DNA of 34,612 bases, taken from contig DDMS01000064.1 in NCBI GenBank assembly GCA_002340765.1, positions 751 to 35,362 on the forward strand. Reading direction: 5' to 3'. Every line of letters starts with the position of its first letter. Position 1 is the stretch's first letter. This stretch comes from Flavobacteriaceae bacterium UBA2540 (GTDB taxonomy: Bacteria; Bacteroidota; Bacteroidia; Flavobacteriales; Flavobacteriaceae). The translations under genes and the position numbers were made by a program. A model generated the notes under the pieces. That model had not been told where the DNA came from, searched no databases, and saw nothing but the letters and a program-made list of their open reading frames with translations. Below, in pieces: positions 15,677-22,985 of this stretch.

Positions 15677-16403
15677 TTTTCAGAAATTCAATTGCTTTTT
15701 TCAAATCCTCTTCTGTATCAATTCCAATTGATTCTTCGTCAGTTTCAATCATTTTAATTTTCTTTCCAACTTCCAAATACCTGATTGCTTCAATTTTTTC
15801 AGCAGCTTCTAAGGGAGTAATTTCCCTGTGATAAAAATCAATTAATGCAGCTTTTCTGAATGCATATACACCTCTATGTTTGAAATATTTAACTTGAATT
15901 TCTTTGTCTCTGTGAAAAGGTATCACGCTTCTTGAAAAATACAAGGCAAATCCAAAATTATCAGTAATTACCTTCACATTATTAGGATTCTCAATGTCTT
16001 CTTGATTGGTAATTTGCACTTTTAAAGAAGCCAAATCAATCTCATTTTTAATGTCATTTTTAAAAGCATCAATCAATTTGAAAAGAGAAACTACATCAAT
16101 AAAAGGCTCATCTCCTTGAACGTTTACTACAATATCTGCGTCCATAAATTCAACAGCTTCAGCAATTCTGTCAGAACCACATTCATGTTCAGTTTTGCTC
16201 ATCAAAACATTTCCTCCAATTATTGAAATCGCATTAAAAATCATTTGAGAATCCGTAACTACAAAAACATTTTCGAATAAATTGGTTTGCAAAGCTGCTT
16301 CATAAGTTCTTACAATAACAGGTTTACCTCCCAAATCTTTCATTAATTTTCCGGGAAAACGAGTAGCACTAAAACGTGCAGGAATCATAGCAATAATTTT
16401 CAT
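15669..16403 (-). CDS. kdsB: 3-deoxy-manno-octulosonate cytidylyltransferase (CMP-Kdo synthetase)
   Basis: KdsB activates Kdo with CTP to CMP-Kdo, the donor for the lipopolysaccharide inner core, in the cytoplasm. At 244 aa it matches the family. Visible marks are IPARFSATRFPGKLM (nucleotide-binding loop, 7-21), EHECGSDRIAEA, the catalytic VNVQGDEPFI and the distal HRGVYAFRKAAL. It lies 5 bp after manA and overlaps the HAD gene by 8 bp, so the three are one transcript. Confidence 0.96.
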   Translation of the reverse strand: MKIIAMIPARFSATRFPGKLMKDLGGKPVIVRTYEAALQTNLFENVFVVTDSQMIFNAISIIGGNVLMSKTEHECGSDRIAEAVEFMDADIVVNVQGDEPFIDVVSLFKLIDAFKNDIKNEIDLASLKVQITNQEDIENPNNVKVITDNFGFALYFSRSVIPFHRDKEIQVKYFKHRGVYAFRKAALIDFYHREITPLEAAEKIEAIRYLEVGKKIKMIETDEESIGIDTEEDLKKAIEFLKNA

Positions 16404-16408
16404 AAGCT

Positions 16409-17386
16409 TTATTTAATATATACTTCTAACAATTCTGATTGATATTCAGCAATAATTTCAAAAGATTTTATACTAGCAGGAATCAAAATAGTTTCACCCA
16501 TTTTAAGCGTTTCTTTCTGATTTTTATAGTTAAAAGTTGTTGCGCCTTCCACACACATATAAATCACAAAACTATCTTTATCTTCATGATTTACGCTAAT
16601 TTTTCCATGTAAAGGAAGGACATTTGTTGTAAAATAGGGACAAGAAACAATTTCTGAAGACGCATTTTGCATTTTTGTATAACTTGTTTTGTAAGATTCT
16701 TTTGCAGAATAATCAATCGCATCTATAGCTTCTTTTGTGTGCAAATCTCTAAAAGTTCCATCAGAATTTGGACGATCCCAATCATAAATTCGATACGTAA
16801 TATCAGAAGTTTGCTGAATTTCTGCCAGCAAAACTCCTGCTCCAATGGCATGAACTCTTCCTGTTGGAATAAAATAAACATCTCCTTTTTGAACTTCATC
16901 AATATTCAAAATAGCAGTCAACGTTTTGTTTTCAAGATGATGTAAATACTCTTGAGAAGTGACTTCTTTTTGAAAACCAACAATCAAATTGGCTTTTTTA
17001 TCTGCTTGCATCACATACCACATTTCTGTTTTTCCAAAAGAATTGTGACGCTTTCTCGCCAAATCATCATGAGGATGCAATTGAATGCTTAATGCTTCTT
17101 TTGCATCAATATATTTTATTAAAAGTGGGAATTTTTCACCAAAATATTCGTAAATTTTTTTTCCAATCAAATCAGATTTATAATCAACAATCAATTCTTT
17201 TAAGTTTTTTCCTTTAAAAAAACCATTGGCAACCATTGAGGTCTCCCCTTCAACATCAGATATTTCCCAACTTTCTCCAATATCTTTCCTGTCAGATTTC
17301 TTGTTTAAAAGTGTTGTTAACTTTTCTCCTCCCCAAATTTTATCTTTTAAAATAGGTGTAAATTTCAGAATTTGTAAATCTTTCAT
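16409..17386 (-). CDS. manA: Mannose-6-phosphate isomerase, class I
   Basis: It interconverts mannose-6-P and fructose-6-P using zinc, feeding GDP-sugars for polysaccharide. The 325-aa reading begins MKDLQILKFTPILKDKIWGG. Zinc-site segments are SIQLHPHD (Q102, H104), KTEMWYV (E121) and GRVHAIGAG; QTSDITYRIYDWDR follows. I chose the ATG at 17386: a longer reading from 17458 adds 24 residues, but a promoter box (17405-17412) sits inside that extension, and the family begins close to this Met. It leads the manA-kdsB-HAD operon. Confidence 0.94.
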   Translation of the reverse strand: MKDLQILKFTPILKDKIWGGEKLTTLLNKKSDRKDIGESWEISDVEGETSMVANGFFKGKNLKELIVDYKSDLIGKKIYEYFGEKFPLLIKYIDAKEALSIQLHPHDDLARKRHNSFGKTEMWYVMQADKKANLIVGFQKEVTSQEYLHHLENKTLTAILNIDEVQKGDVYFIPTGRVHAIGAGVLLAEIQQTSDITYRIYDWDRPNSDGTFRDLHTKEAIDAIDYSAKESYKTSYTKMQNASSEIVSCPYFTTNVLPLHGKISVNHEDKDSFVIYMCVEGATTFNYKNQKETLKMGETILIPASIKSFEIIAEYQSELLEVYIK

Positions 17387-17404
17387 TAGTATTTTTTTGA
17401 TATA

Positions 17405-17412
17405 CAAATTTA
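17405..17412 (-). promoter_or_regulatory. manA operon -7 box
   Basis: TAAATTTG on the minus strand matches TAnnTTTG and lies 18 bases before the ATG at 17386. It decides the start, as a start at 17458 would place the promoter inside the gene. Confidence 0.55.
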
Positions 17413-17447
17413 CAGTTATTAAAACATTTTTCGATAAGATAAAAAAA

Positions 17448-17455
17448 TAACTTTG
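17448..17455 (+). promoter_or_regulatory. -7 box ahead of a decayed gene
   Basis: TAACTTTG matches TAnnTTTG and lies 11 bases before the TTG that opens the broken reading at 17467. It is probably a leftover promoter of that gene. Confidence 0.35.
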
Positions 17456-17466
17456 CATGAAATAAC

Positions 17467-17780
17467 TTGCTAAAAATCAAAGAATACCTTGTTTTAGGAA
17501 GTTTATTTTTTAGTTTTTTAAAAAAAGCAGCTAAAACAAACTTATAATTTGAATTTTTTGACATTTATTTTAGAAAAGTAAAATTCAAGAAAAAAAATTT
17601 AGAAGTAAAAGTAGTAATTTCAGAAAAAAACTTAAAAAACAATAGAAACGCTTAAAAAAGAGCTAATAGCATTTGAAAATTATTTAGAAAAAGATATTTA
17701 TGGAGTTAAAAAAAGGATTCTTTATGATAAAATTCTTTCGGAAAATCGGTCAAAAATTGCTTCAATAATCTAAAAATCGA
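17467..17780 (+). pseudogene. Decayed gene of unknown family
   Basis: Protein-like sequence runs from TTG 17467 in one frame: KEYLVLGSLFFSFLKKA, then a stop at 17545-17547, then FEFFDIYFRKVKFKKKNLE and VVISEKNLK. An A-run near 17629-17642 then shifts it into a second frame, KTIETLKKELIAFENYLEK, DIYGVKKRILYDKI, ending in a stop at about 17771. One TM-like segment and a charged helical tail are suggested, about 100 residues in all. I do not recognise the family. The promoter-like TAACTTTG in front supports a former gene. Confidence 0.4.
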
Positions 17781-17945
17781 AGTTATTTTTTTATGCGATT
17801 GGCGAAATTATTTTAGTTATCATTGGACTTTTGATTGCATTGCAAGTTAATATTTGAAATGAAAAAGGAAATTAGAGCTTTAAAAACAACAATATTAAAA
17901 GAAATCAGTGGAGCTTTAGAAGATGATTTAATATTTTTTCTTTAA
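17724..17945 (+). pseudogene. DUF6090 family pseudogene
   Basis: The N-terminus MIKFFRKIGQKLLQ (frame from ATG 17724) is followed by an in-frame TAA. After a frame change, AIGEIILVIIGLLIALQV (from 17795) appears, which is the hallmark TM segment of DUF6090 proteins in flavobacteria. A TGA (17855-17857) stands where the family has Trp in NNWNE. A further frame change gives EIRALKTTILKEISGALEDD to a stop at 17945. Two frame changes and two stops in about 220 bp mean it cannot be translated. Intact members are about 220-260 aa, so the C-terminal part is gone too. Confidence 0.75.
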
Positions 17946-18005
17946 CTCCCCAGCTAAATTAATATATTCATGAGGTGTTTTTCTTTCAAAAATAATTAAA
18001 TAAAA
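17928..18005 (-). pseudogene. Possible C-terminal gene fragment
   Basis: A minus-strand reading IIFERKTPHEYINLAGELKK ends in a TAA at 17930-17928. Upstream (toward 18005) it meets a TAG after a few residues, so no start exists. It overlaps the end of the DUF6090 remnant. The ERKTPHEY wording is reminiscent of transposase or integrase C-termini, but this is too little to assign. Confidence 0.2.
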
Positions 18006-18024
18006 ATACTAAAATTAAATATAG

Positions 18025-18438
18025 TTAGTTTCCATCATAACTCACAAAATTTCTTGGAGTTTCATACAATGTAATTTTCAAATCTAAGTTTGAAGGTAGG
18101 TGTTTACGAAGTTTTTCATACGTAATTAAACAAATATTTTCAGCAGTCGGATTTAGATTTTCAAATTCTGAAACTTCAATATTTAAGTTTTTGTGATCAA
18201 AGCAGTCCTCAATTTCTGATTTTATCAGGTTTTTTAAAATTCCTAAATCATATACATAACCAGTTTCTGAATTTATTTCTCCTGTCAAAGAAACAATCAA
18301 TTCATAGTTGTGACCATGAAAATTAGGATTGCTGCATTTGCTGAAAACTTTGAAGTTTTTTTCATCAGACCAATCTTTTCTATACAATCTGTGAGCAGCA
18401 TTAAAATGCGCTTTTCTATGAACGGTTACTTTTGGCAT
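18025..18438 (-). CDS. queD: 6-carboxytetrahydropterin synthase / 6-pyruvoyl tetrahydropterin synthase family
   Basis: The 137-aa enzyme acts on 7,8-dihydroneopterin triphosphate, giving the 7-deazaguanine (queuosine) precursor in bacteria. Zinc ligands are visible: H16 in FNAAHRL, H41 and H43 in FHGHNYEL. Cys35 is the probable catalytic Cys in KCSNPN. GYVYDLGILKNLIK, DHKNLN and PTAENI follow the family, as does the terminal ITLYETPRNFVSYDG. Pterin-synthesis roles in the wider family cannot be excluded. It overlaps the end of idi by 23 bp, so the two are translated from one message. Confidence 0.93.
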   Translation of the reverse strand: MPKVTVHRKAHFNAAHRLYRKDWSDEKNFKVFSKCSNPNFHGHNYELIVSLTGEINSETGYVYDLGILKNLIKSEIEDCFDHKNLNIEVSEFENLNPTAENICLITYEKLRKHLPSNLDLKITLYETPRNFVSYDGN

Positions 18439-18949
18439 TTGTTAATTTTTTGTAAGATTTATTAAAAATAATTTGAAACCAAACTGTATAAATTGAAGGA
18501 TTATTTTCAATATCAATTTTTAATTCTTCTAGAGACATCCATTTATAAGCTTCAACTTCTTCTTTATTGATTTTTGGTTTACCATCAAAATTGCCTATTA
18601 ATACATAATCCAATTCGTGTTCTGTTAAGCCATTATCAAAAGAAGCTTTATAAATAAATGAAAAAACTTCCTCTAAATTTGTAATGAAACCCATTTCTTC
18701 AAACAACCTTCTTTGTCCAGCTTCAATATTTTTTTCACCTTCTCTTTGATGTGAGCAGCAAGTATTTGTCCATAAAAGTGGTGAATGATATTTTGTTGAA
18801 GCTCTTTGTTGAATCATCAAATCTCCATTTTTATTGAAGATAAAAACAGAAAAAGCCCTATGAAGCAATGCTTTTTCGTGTGCTTCCATTTTGGGCATTA
18901 ATCCAATTTGGTTGTCATTTTCGTCAACTAAAATTACTTGTTCTTCCAT
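18416..18949 (-). CDS. idi: Isopentenyl-diphosphate delta-isomerase, type 1
   Basis: Idi interconverts isopentenyl and dimethylallyl diphosphate for isoprenoid synthesis. The 177-aa protein has the Nudix-like fold. Marks are LHRAFSVFIFNKNG (29-42), the catalytic-Cys region LWTNTCCSHQREGE (59-72, C64), the Nudix-like block EAGQRRLFEEMGF (76-88) and the metal-binding, catalytic Glu in TEHELDYVL (E112). The start ATG 18949 follows a close TATCTTTG box. It is the first gene of the idi-queD pair. Confidence 0.95.
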   Translation of the reverse strand: MEEQVILVDENDNQIGLMPKMEAHEKALLHRAFSVFIFNKNGDLMIQQRASTKYHSPLLWTNTCCSHQREGEKNIEAGQRRLFEEMGFITNLEEVFSFIYKASFDNGLTEHELDYVLIGNFDGKPKINKEEVEAYKWMSLEELKIDIENNPSIYTVWFQIIFNKSYKKLTNAKSNRS

Positions 18950-18956
18950 TTTTTTG

Positions 18957-18964
18957 CAAAGATA
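18957..18964 (-). promoter_or_regulatory. idi-queD -7 box
   Basis: TATCTTTG on the minus strand matches TAnnTTTG and lies 7 bases before the idi ATG, implying a very short or leaderless 5' end. A TTG stands 22 bases upstream of it. Confidence 0.45.
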
Positions 18965-19038
18965 ATTGAAACAAAAGCGTTAAAAACAAAAAAAATCTTA
19001 AATCAACTAGATTTATCTATTTTTTTACTTCGAAGTCT

Positions 19039-19046
19039 TATATTTG
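19039..19046 (+). promoter_or_regulatory. -7 box of the lipoprotein cyclophilin
   Basis: TATATTTG matches TAnnTTTG, 22 bases before the GTG start at 19069. No -33 TTG is evident. Confidence 0.45.
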
Positions 19047-19068
19047 ATGATCAAAATAACCATTTTCA

Positions 19069-19758
19069 GTGAAAATATTTTATAATATCATCTTATTTTC
19101 TGTGGCAATTTTCTTTTTTAATTGCAATCAAAAAAATGAAAAAGAAATCAATATTGATGCTAAAAACAGTATCATGAAAAAGCAAGAAAAAAAACTTAAA
19201 AACCCTTGGGATAGTTTAAATAGTAAAAATACTGAAGCTTTTTTGACTAAATATGGAAATCAAAATTCAGAAACAAAAGTGATTATCAAAACTAAATATG
19301 GCGACATCAGGATAAAACTATACGAGGATGTTCCAATTCACAGAGCGAATTTTATTTTCTTGACAAAAATCAAATATTTTAATTCAACAGTCATTTATAG
19401 AGTTGCAAAAAACTTTGTGATTCAAGGAGGGAATTCTGATAATTTTTATACACAAATACAAAGAAAAAAATATGGAAATTATTTGATGAAACCTGAATTT
19501 AATTCAAACAGAAAACACAAATATGGAACTTTGGCTGCTGCAAGAGAATGGGAAAATAATCCAGAGAAATTGTCAAGTCCATTCGAATTTTATATCGTTC
19601 AAAAAAAATCAGGAGCGCATCATTTAGATGGGGAACACACTGTTTTTGGCGAAGTAATTTCGGGGTTTGAAACCATGGAAAAAATATCAAAAGTAAAAGT
19701 TGGAATTGATGAATGGCCAATTGAAGATATAAAAATGACGATTGAAATTTTAGATTGA
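19069..19758 (+). CDS. Cyclophilin-type peptidyl-prolyl isomerase, probable lipoprotein
   Basis: The 229-aa protein begins with a GTG start and a lipoprotein-type signal (MKIFYNIILF, then FFFNC with Cys19), suggesting anchoring in the envelope. A charged linker (20-70) leads to a cyclophilin domain (about 72-229): TKYGDIRIKLYEDVPIHRAN, VIYRVAKNFVIQGG, FEFYIV and LDGEHTVFGEVISG. The canonical FHRV has become IYRV, but the Arg stays. SxFYI appears as SPFEFYIV in place of SQFFI. It should isomerise Xaa-Pro bonds of exported proteins. prfC follows but has its own promoter. Confidence 0.88.
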   Translation: MKIFYNIILFSVAIFFFNCNQKNEKEINIDAKNSIMKKQEKKLKNPWDSLNSKNTEAFLTKYGNQNSETKVIIKTKYGDIRIKLYEDVPIHRANFIFLTKIKYFNSTVIYRVAKNFVIQGGNSDNFYTQIQRKKYGNYLMKPEFNSNRKHKYGTLAAAREWENNPEKLSSPFEFYIVQKKSGAHHLDGEHTVFGEVISGFETMEKISKVKVGIDEWPIEDIKMTIEILD

Positions 19759-19785
19759 TAATTGACATTCTAAAATGTATCTTTG
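19755..19785 (+). promoter_or_regulatory. prfC promoter
   Basis: TTG (19755-19757), a 20-base spacer and TATCTTTG (19778-19785) make a good match to the Bacteroidota consensus, 17 bases before the prfC ATG. The TTG overlaps the stop codon of the preceding gene. Confidence 0.55.
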
Positions 19786-19802
19786 CACCTCAAATTTTGT
19801 AA

Positions 19803-21392
19803 ATGAGTTTTTTAGAAGAAATACAACGTAGAAGAACATTTGGAATCATCTCACATCCAGATGCTGGAAAAACGACTTTAACAGAAAAATTATTACTTTT
19901 TGGAGGCGCAATTCAAGAGGCTGGTGCCGTAAAAAATAATAAAATAAAAAAAACTGCAACTTCCGATTTTATGGAAATCGAGCGTCAACGTGGGATTTCT
20001 GTAGCAACTTCTGTTTTAGCGTTTAACTATAAAGACAAGAAAATAAATATTCTTGATACACCAGGTCACAGAGATTTTGCAGAAGATACTTACAGAACTT
20101 TAACAGCTGTTGACAGTGTTATTGTGGTGATTGATGTCGCAAAAGGCGTAGAACCACAAACCGAAAAATTAGTTGAAGTTTGTAGAATACGCAAAATTCC
20201 AATGATTGTTTTTATCAATAAATTGGACAGAGAAGGAAAAGATGCGTTTGATTTAATGGATGAAGTAGAGCAAAAATTGGGTTTGCGAGTAACTCCAATG
20301 AGTTTTCCAATCGGAATGGGTTATGATTTTAAAGGAATTTACAACATTTGGGAACAAAAATTAAATCTTTTCTCAGGAGATAAAAAAACTTCTATTTCTG
20401 AAATTATAGAATTTAAAGATGTTTCAAGTTCTGAATTAAACAAAGCTGTTGGAGAAAAAGCAGCAAATACTTTGCGTGAAGAATTAGAATTAATTGATGA
20501 AGTGTATCCTGATTTTTCTAGAGAAGAATATTTAAAAGGACAATTGCAACCCGTTTTTTTTGGCTCAGCTTTGAATAATTTTGGAGTAAAAGAATTGTTA
20601 GAGGCGTTTATAGAAATTGCACCTTCACCTCAACCAAAAAAATCTGAAGAGCGTTTGGTAGATTCTAAAGAAGATAACATGACAGGATTTGTGTTTAAAA
20701 TTCATGCAAATATGGATCCAAAACACAGAGATAGATTGGCTTTTGTAAAAATTGTTTCAGGAGTTTTTAGAAGAAATTTTCCGTATTTACACGTAAGACA
20801 TGGAAAAAATCTTAAATTTTCAAGTCCAAATGCATTTTTTGCAGAAAAAAAAGAAATTGTAGAAGAATCATTTCCTGGCGATATTGTTGGTTTGCATGAC
20901 ACTGGAAATTTTAAAATTGGGGACACATTAACAGAAGGAGAAATTTTGAATTTTAAAGGAATTCCAAACTTTTCTCCAGAACATTTTAGATACGTCAACA
21001 ATGCTGATCCAATGAAATCTAAGCAATTATTCAAAGGTTTAGAACAATTAATGGATGAAGGTGTTGCACAATTATTTACGTTAGATTTTAACGGAAGAAA
21101 AGTAATTGGAACTGTTGGAGCCCTTCAATATGAAGTAATTCAATATCGTTTAGAACACGAATATGGCGCAAAATGCACCTATGAAAACTTGCAAGTTCAC
21201 AAAGCGTGTTGGGTAGAAACTGCAAATACAAAAAGTGAGGAGTTTAAAGAATTTTTAAGAGTAAAACATCGATATTTAGCAAAAGATAAGCAAGGTAAAT
21301 TGGTTTTCTTAGCAGATTCAGAATTTACAATCCAAATGACTCAAAGTAAATATCCATCAATAAAATTGCATTTTACAAGCGAATTTAAATAA
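19803..21392 (+). CDS. prfC: Peptide chain release factor 3
   Basis: RF3 is the GTPase that recycles RF1/RF2 from the ribosome after termination. The 529-aa length equals that of the E. coli protein. Visible GTPase motifs are G1 SHPDAGKTTL (17-26), G2-region RQRGISVATSV, G3 DTPGHRDF and G4 FINKLDREG. The domain after G4 (PMSFPIGMGYDFKGIYNIW) and FSPEHFRYVNNADPMKSKQ separate RF3 from EF-G. It starts its own transcript and probably carries the following outer-membrane-type gene (8-bp gap). Confidence 0.97.
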   Translation: MSFLEEIQRRRTFGIISHPDAGKTTLTEKLLLFGGAIQEAGAVKNNKIKKTATSDFMEIERQRGISVATSVLAFNYKDKKINILDTPGHRDFAEDTYRTLTAVDSVIVVIDVAKGVEPQTEKLVEVCRIRKIPMIVFINKLDREGKDAFDLMDEVEQKLGLRVTPMSFPIGMGYDFKGIYNIWEQKLNLFSGDKKTSISEIIEFKDVSSSELNKAVGEKAANTLREELELIDEVYPDFSREEYLKGQLQPVFFGSALNNFGVKELLEAFIEIAPSPQPKKSEERLVDSKEDNMTGFVFKIHANMDPKHRDRLAFVKIVSGVFRRNFPYLHVRHGKNLKFSSPNAFFAEKKEIVEESFPGDIVGLHDTGNFKIGDTLTEGEILNFKGIPNFSPEHFRYVNNADPMKSKQLFKGLEQLMDEGVAQLFTLDFNGRKVIGTVGALQYEVIQYRLEHEYGAKCTYENLQVHKACWVETANTKSEEFKEFLRVKHRYLAKDKQGKLVFLADSEFTIQMTQSKYPSIKLHFTSEFK

Positions 21393-21400
21393 GCATTTTT

Positions 21401-22963
21401 ATGAGAAGAATATTTTTATTAATTTTGTTTATTAGCGGTTTAAAAGGTTTTTCACAAACATATTCTGTTAATGAAATTAATGGAAAAGAACTTCGAAATT
21501 CAATTCGGTTAAACTACATTAACGTTCCTCAGCCAAGAAATAAAGTTATTTATGGATTGGATCCAAACATGGGGTTTGTTGGTTTGAATTACAATATTCC
21601 AATAAATGATTGGCTCTTCACAGGCGCAGGTTTTCACACAGCAGTAACTGGAGATCAAGGAGGTTTATTTACTTTAGGAATTAATTTAGGCATGAATAAA
21701 AGAATTTATAACAACATTTTTTTTGATGCAAATATCCATTTTGGTGGTGGCGGAGGCTATAGAACCCTTGTAAATGGAGGTGGAATTTTATATCCAAGTG
21801 TAGGTTTGCAATACAAAGTAAAAGGAGTTTCTTTCGGAGTTCAATATGGATATGTGAACTTTTTTACAGGAATTCAAAAAGGTGATAATGTGTCATTTTT
21901 CTTTGAAATTCCAAGTTTATTGAGAACAACATCTTATAAAAATGCACAAAAAACTTTTGAAATAAAAAATGTTTCTAAAGATAGTTTCTGGAAGAAACCA
22001 GCTGTAAAAAGTGTACAACAAGTCACTTTTGATTACTTTTTTCCAGTTGGAATGTCGAGAACTGATGCAAGTACAAATCCTCAATACAAACCAATTGAAA
22101 ATATGTTATCAATCTTAGGGTTTGAATATCAACGATATCTGAATGAAAACACTTTTATTTATGCGCATGCAGATGCAATGTACAGTGGCTTGGTTGCAGG
22201 TTTTATGGATGTTTTTCTCGGGGTTGGAAAAAACTTTATTGAAACAAAACATATTAATTTCTTTACAAAATTGGGGATTGGAGCTGCAGGTGGAAGAATT
22301 TTTCCAGAAAATGGTTTAACAATTTATCCAAATGCTGGGTTTGATGTCAAACTTTCTGATAAATTTGGAGTAAGCGTTCATGGAGGATATCACAGATCTA
22401 TTGGAGGAACTTTTGAAGCATATACAACAGGTTTTAGTTTGAAATATTATAATTTAAGTGGTGGTTCTTTACATCCTTTTACAAGTGAGGAATTTTCAAA
22501 AATCAAAACACAAGGGTTGCATATTGAAGCACAAAATCAAACCTATTTTAATGTTGCAAAGTTCGGAATTCCTGATAGTGATTTACAACTAATTGCAATT
22601 AAAATTTTATATGGCTTAAATCATCGATTTTACATAGCAGGCGAAGCTGGTTTTGCTTATGAAGGAGAATCTGGAGGTTATGCTCACGGAATTTTTGGAA
22701 TTGGAATAAAAAGTAATCAATTTTTAAATAATAAATTTTCTACATTCATAGAATTGGCATTTGGTGTTGCTGGTGGTGGAAGAGTTGATTCCGGAGAAGG
22801 GATTTTAGTAAGACCCACAATTGGTTTGAATTATCACATGAATGATGATTTTTCAATTAATGCCTCTGGGGGTCAAATGTGGTCGCCTTTTGGAAATGTA
22901 AATTCATCAAACATCAATATTGGATTATCTTATGGATTGTCTATTTTAAACACAAGAAAATAA
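21401..22963 (+). CDS. Secreted beta-rich protein with three internal repeats, probable outer membrane protein
   Basis: The 520-aa protein has a signal peptide (about 1-19, RRIFLLILFISGLKGFS). The mature part alternates Gly, aromatic and polar residues as in beta-barrels. I see three diverged units of about 145 residues: roughly 30-171, 206-350 and 372-516. Their matching cores are GGGGGYRTLVNGGGILYP (115-132), GAAGGRIFPENGLTIYP (294-310) and GVAGGGRVDSGEGILVRP (455-472), each followed by a G/V-rich strand pair and a GGY-like turn. The segment before each core also matches. The last residues (LSYGLSILNTRK) do not end in the usual Phe. I do not recognise a family. It sits 8 bp after prfC and 22 bp before the immunophilin. 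Confidence 0.75.
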   Translation: MRRIFLLILFISGLKGFSQTYSVNEINGKELRNSIRLNYINVPQPRNKVIYGLDPNMGFVGLNYNIPINDWLFTGAGFHTAVTGDQGGLFTLGINLGMNKRIYNNIFFDANIHFGGGGGYRTLVNGGGILYPSVGLQYKVKGVSFGVQYGYVNFFTGIQKGDNVSFFFEIPSLLRTTSYKNAQKTFEIKNVSKDSFWKKPAVKSVQQVTFDYFFPVGMSRTDASTNPQYKPIENMLSILGFEYQRYLNENTFIYAHADAMYSGLVAGFMDVFLGVGKNFIETKHINFFTKLGIGAAGGRIFPENGLTIYPNAGFDVKLSDKFGVSVHGGYHRSIGGTFEAYTTGFSLKYYNLSGGSLHPFTSEEFSKIKTQGLHIEAQNQTYFNVAKFGIPDSDLQLIAIKILYGLNHRFYIAGEAGFAYEGESGGYAHGIFGIGIKSNQFLNNKFSTFIELAFGVAGGGRVDSGEGILVRPTIGLNYHMNDDFSINASGGQMWSPFGNVNSSNINIGLSYGLSILNTRK

Positions 22964-22985
22964 AAAATAATATTAAAATTAGAAT

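Noticed and set aside
17387..17458. Upstream extension of manA by 24 residues
   Set aside because: The -7 box TAAATTTG lies inside it and the family begins near the internal Met at 17386.
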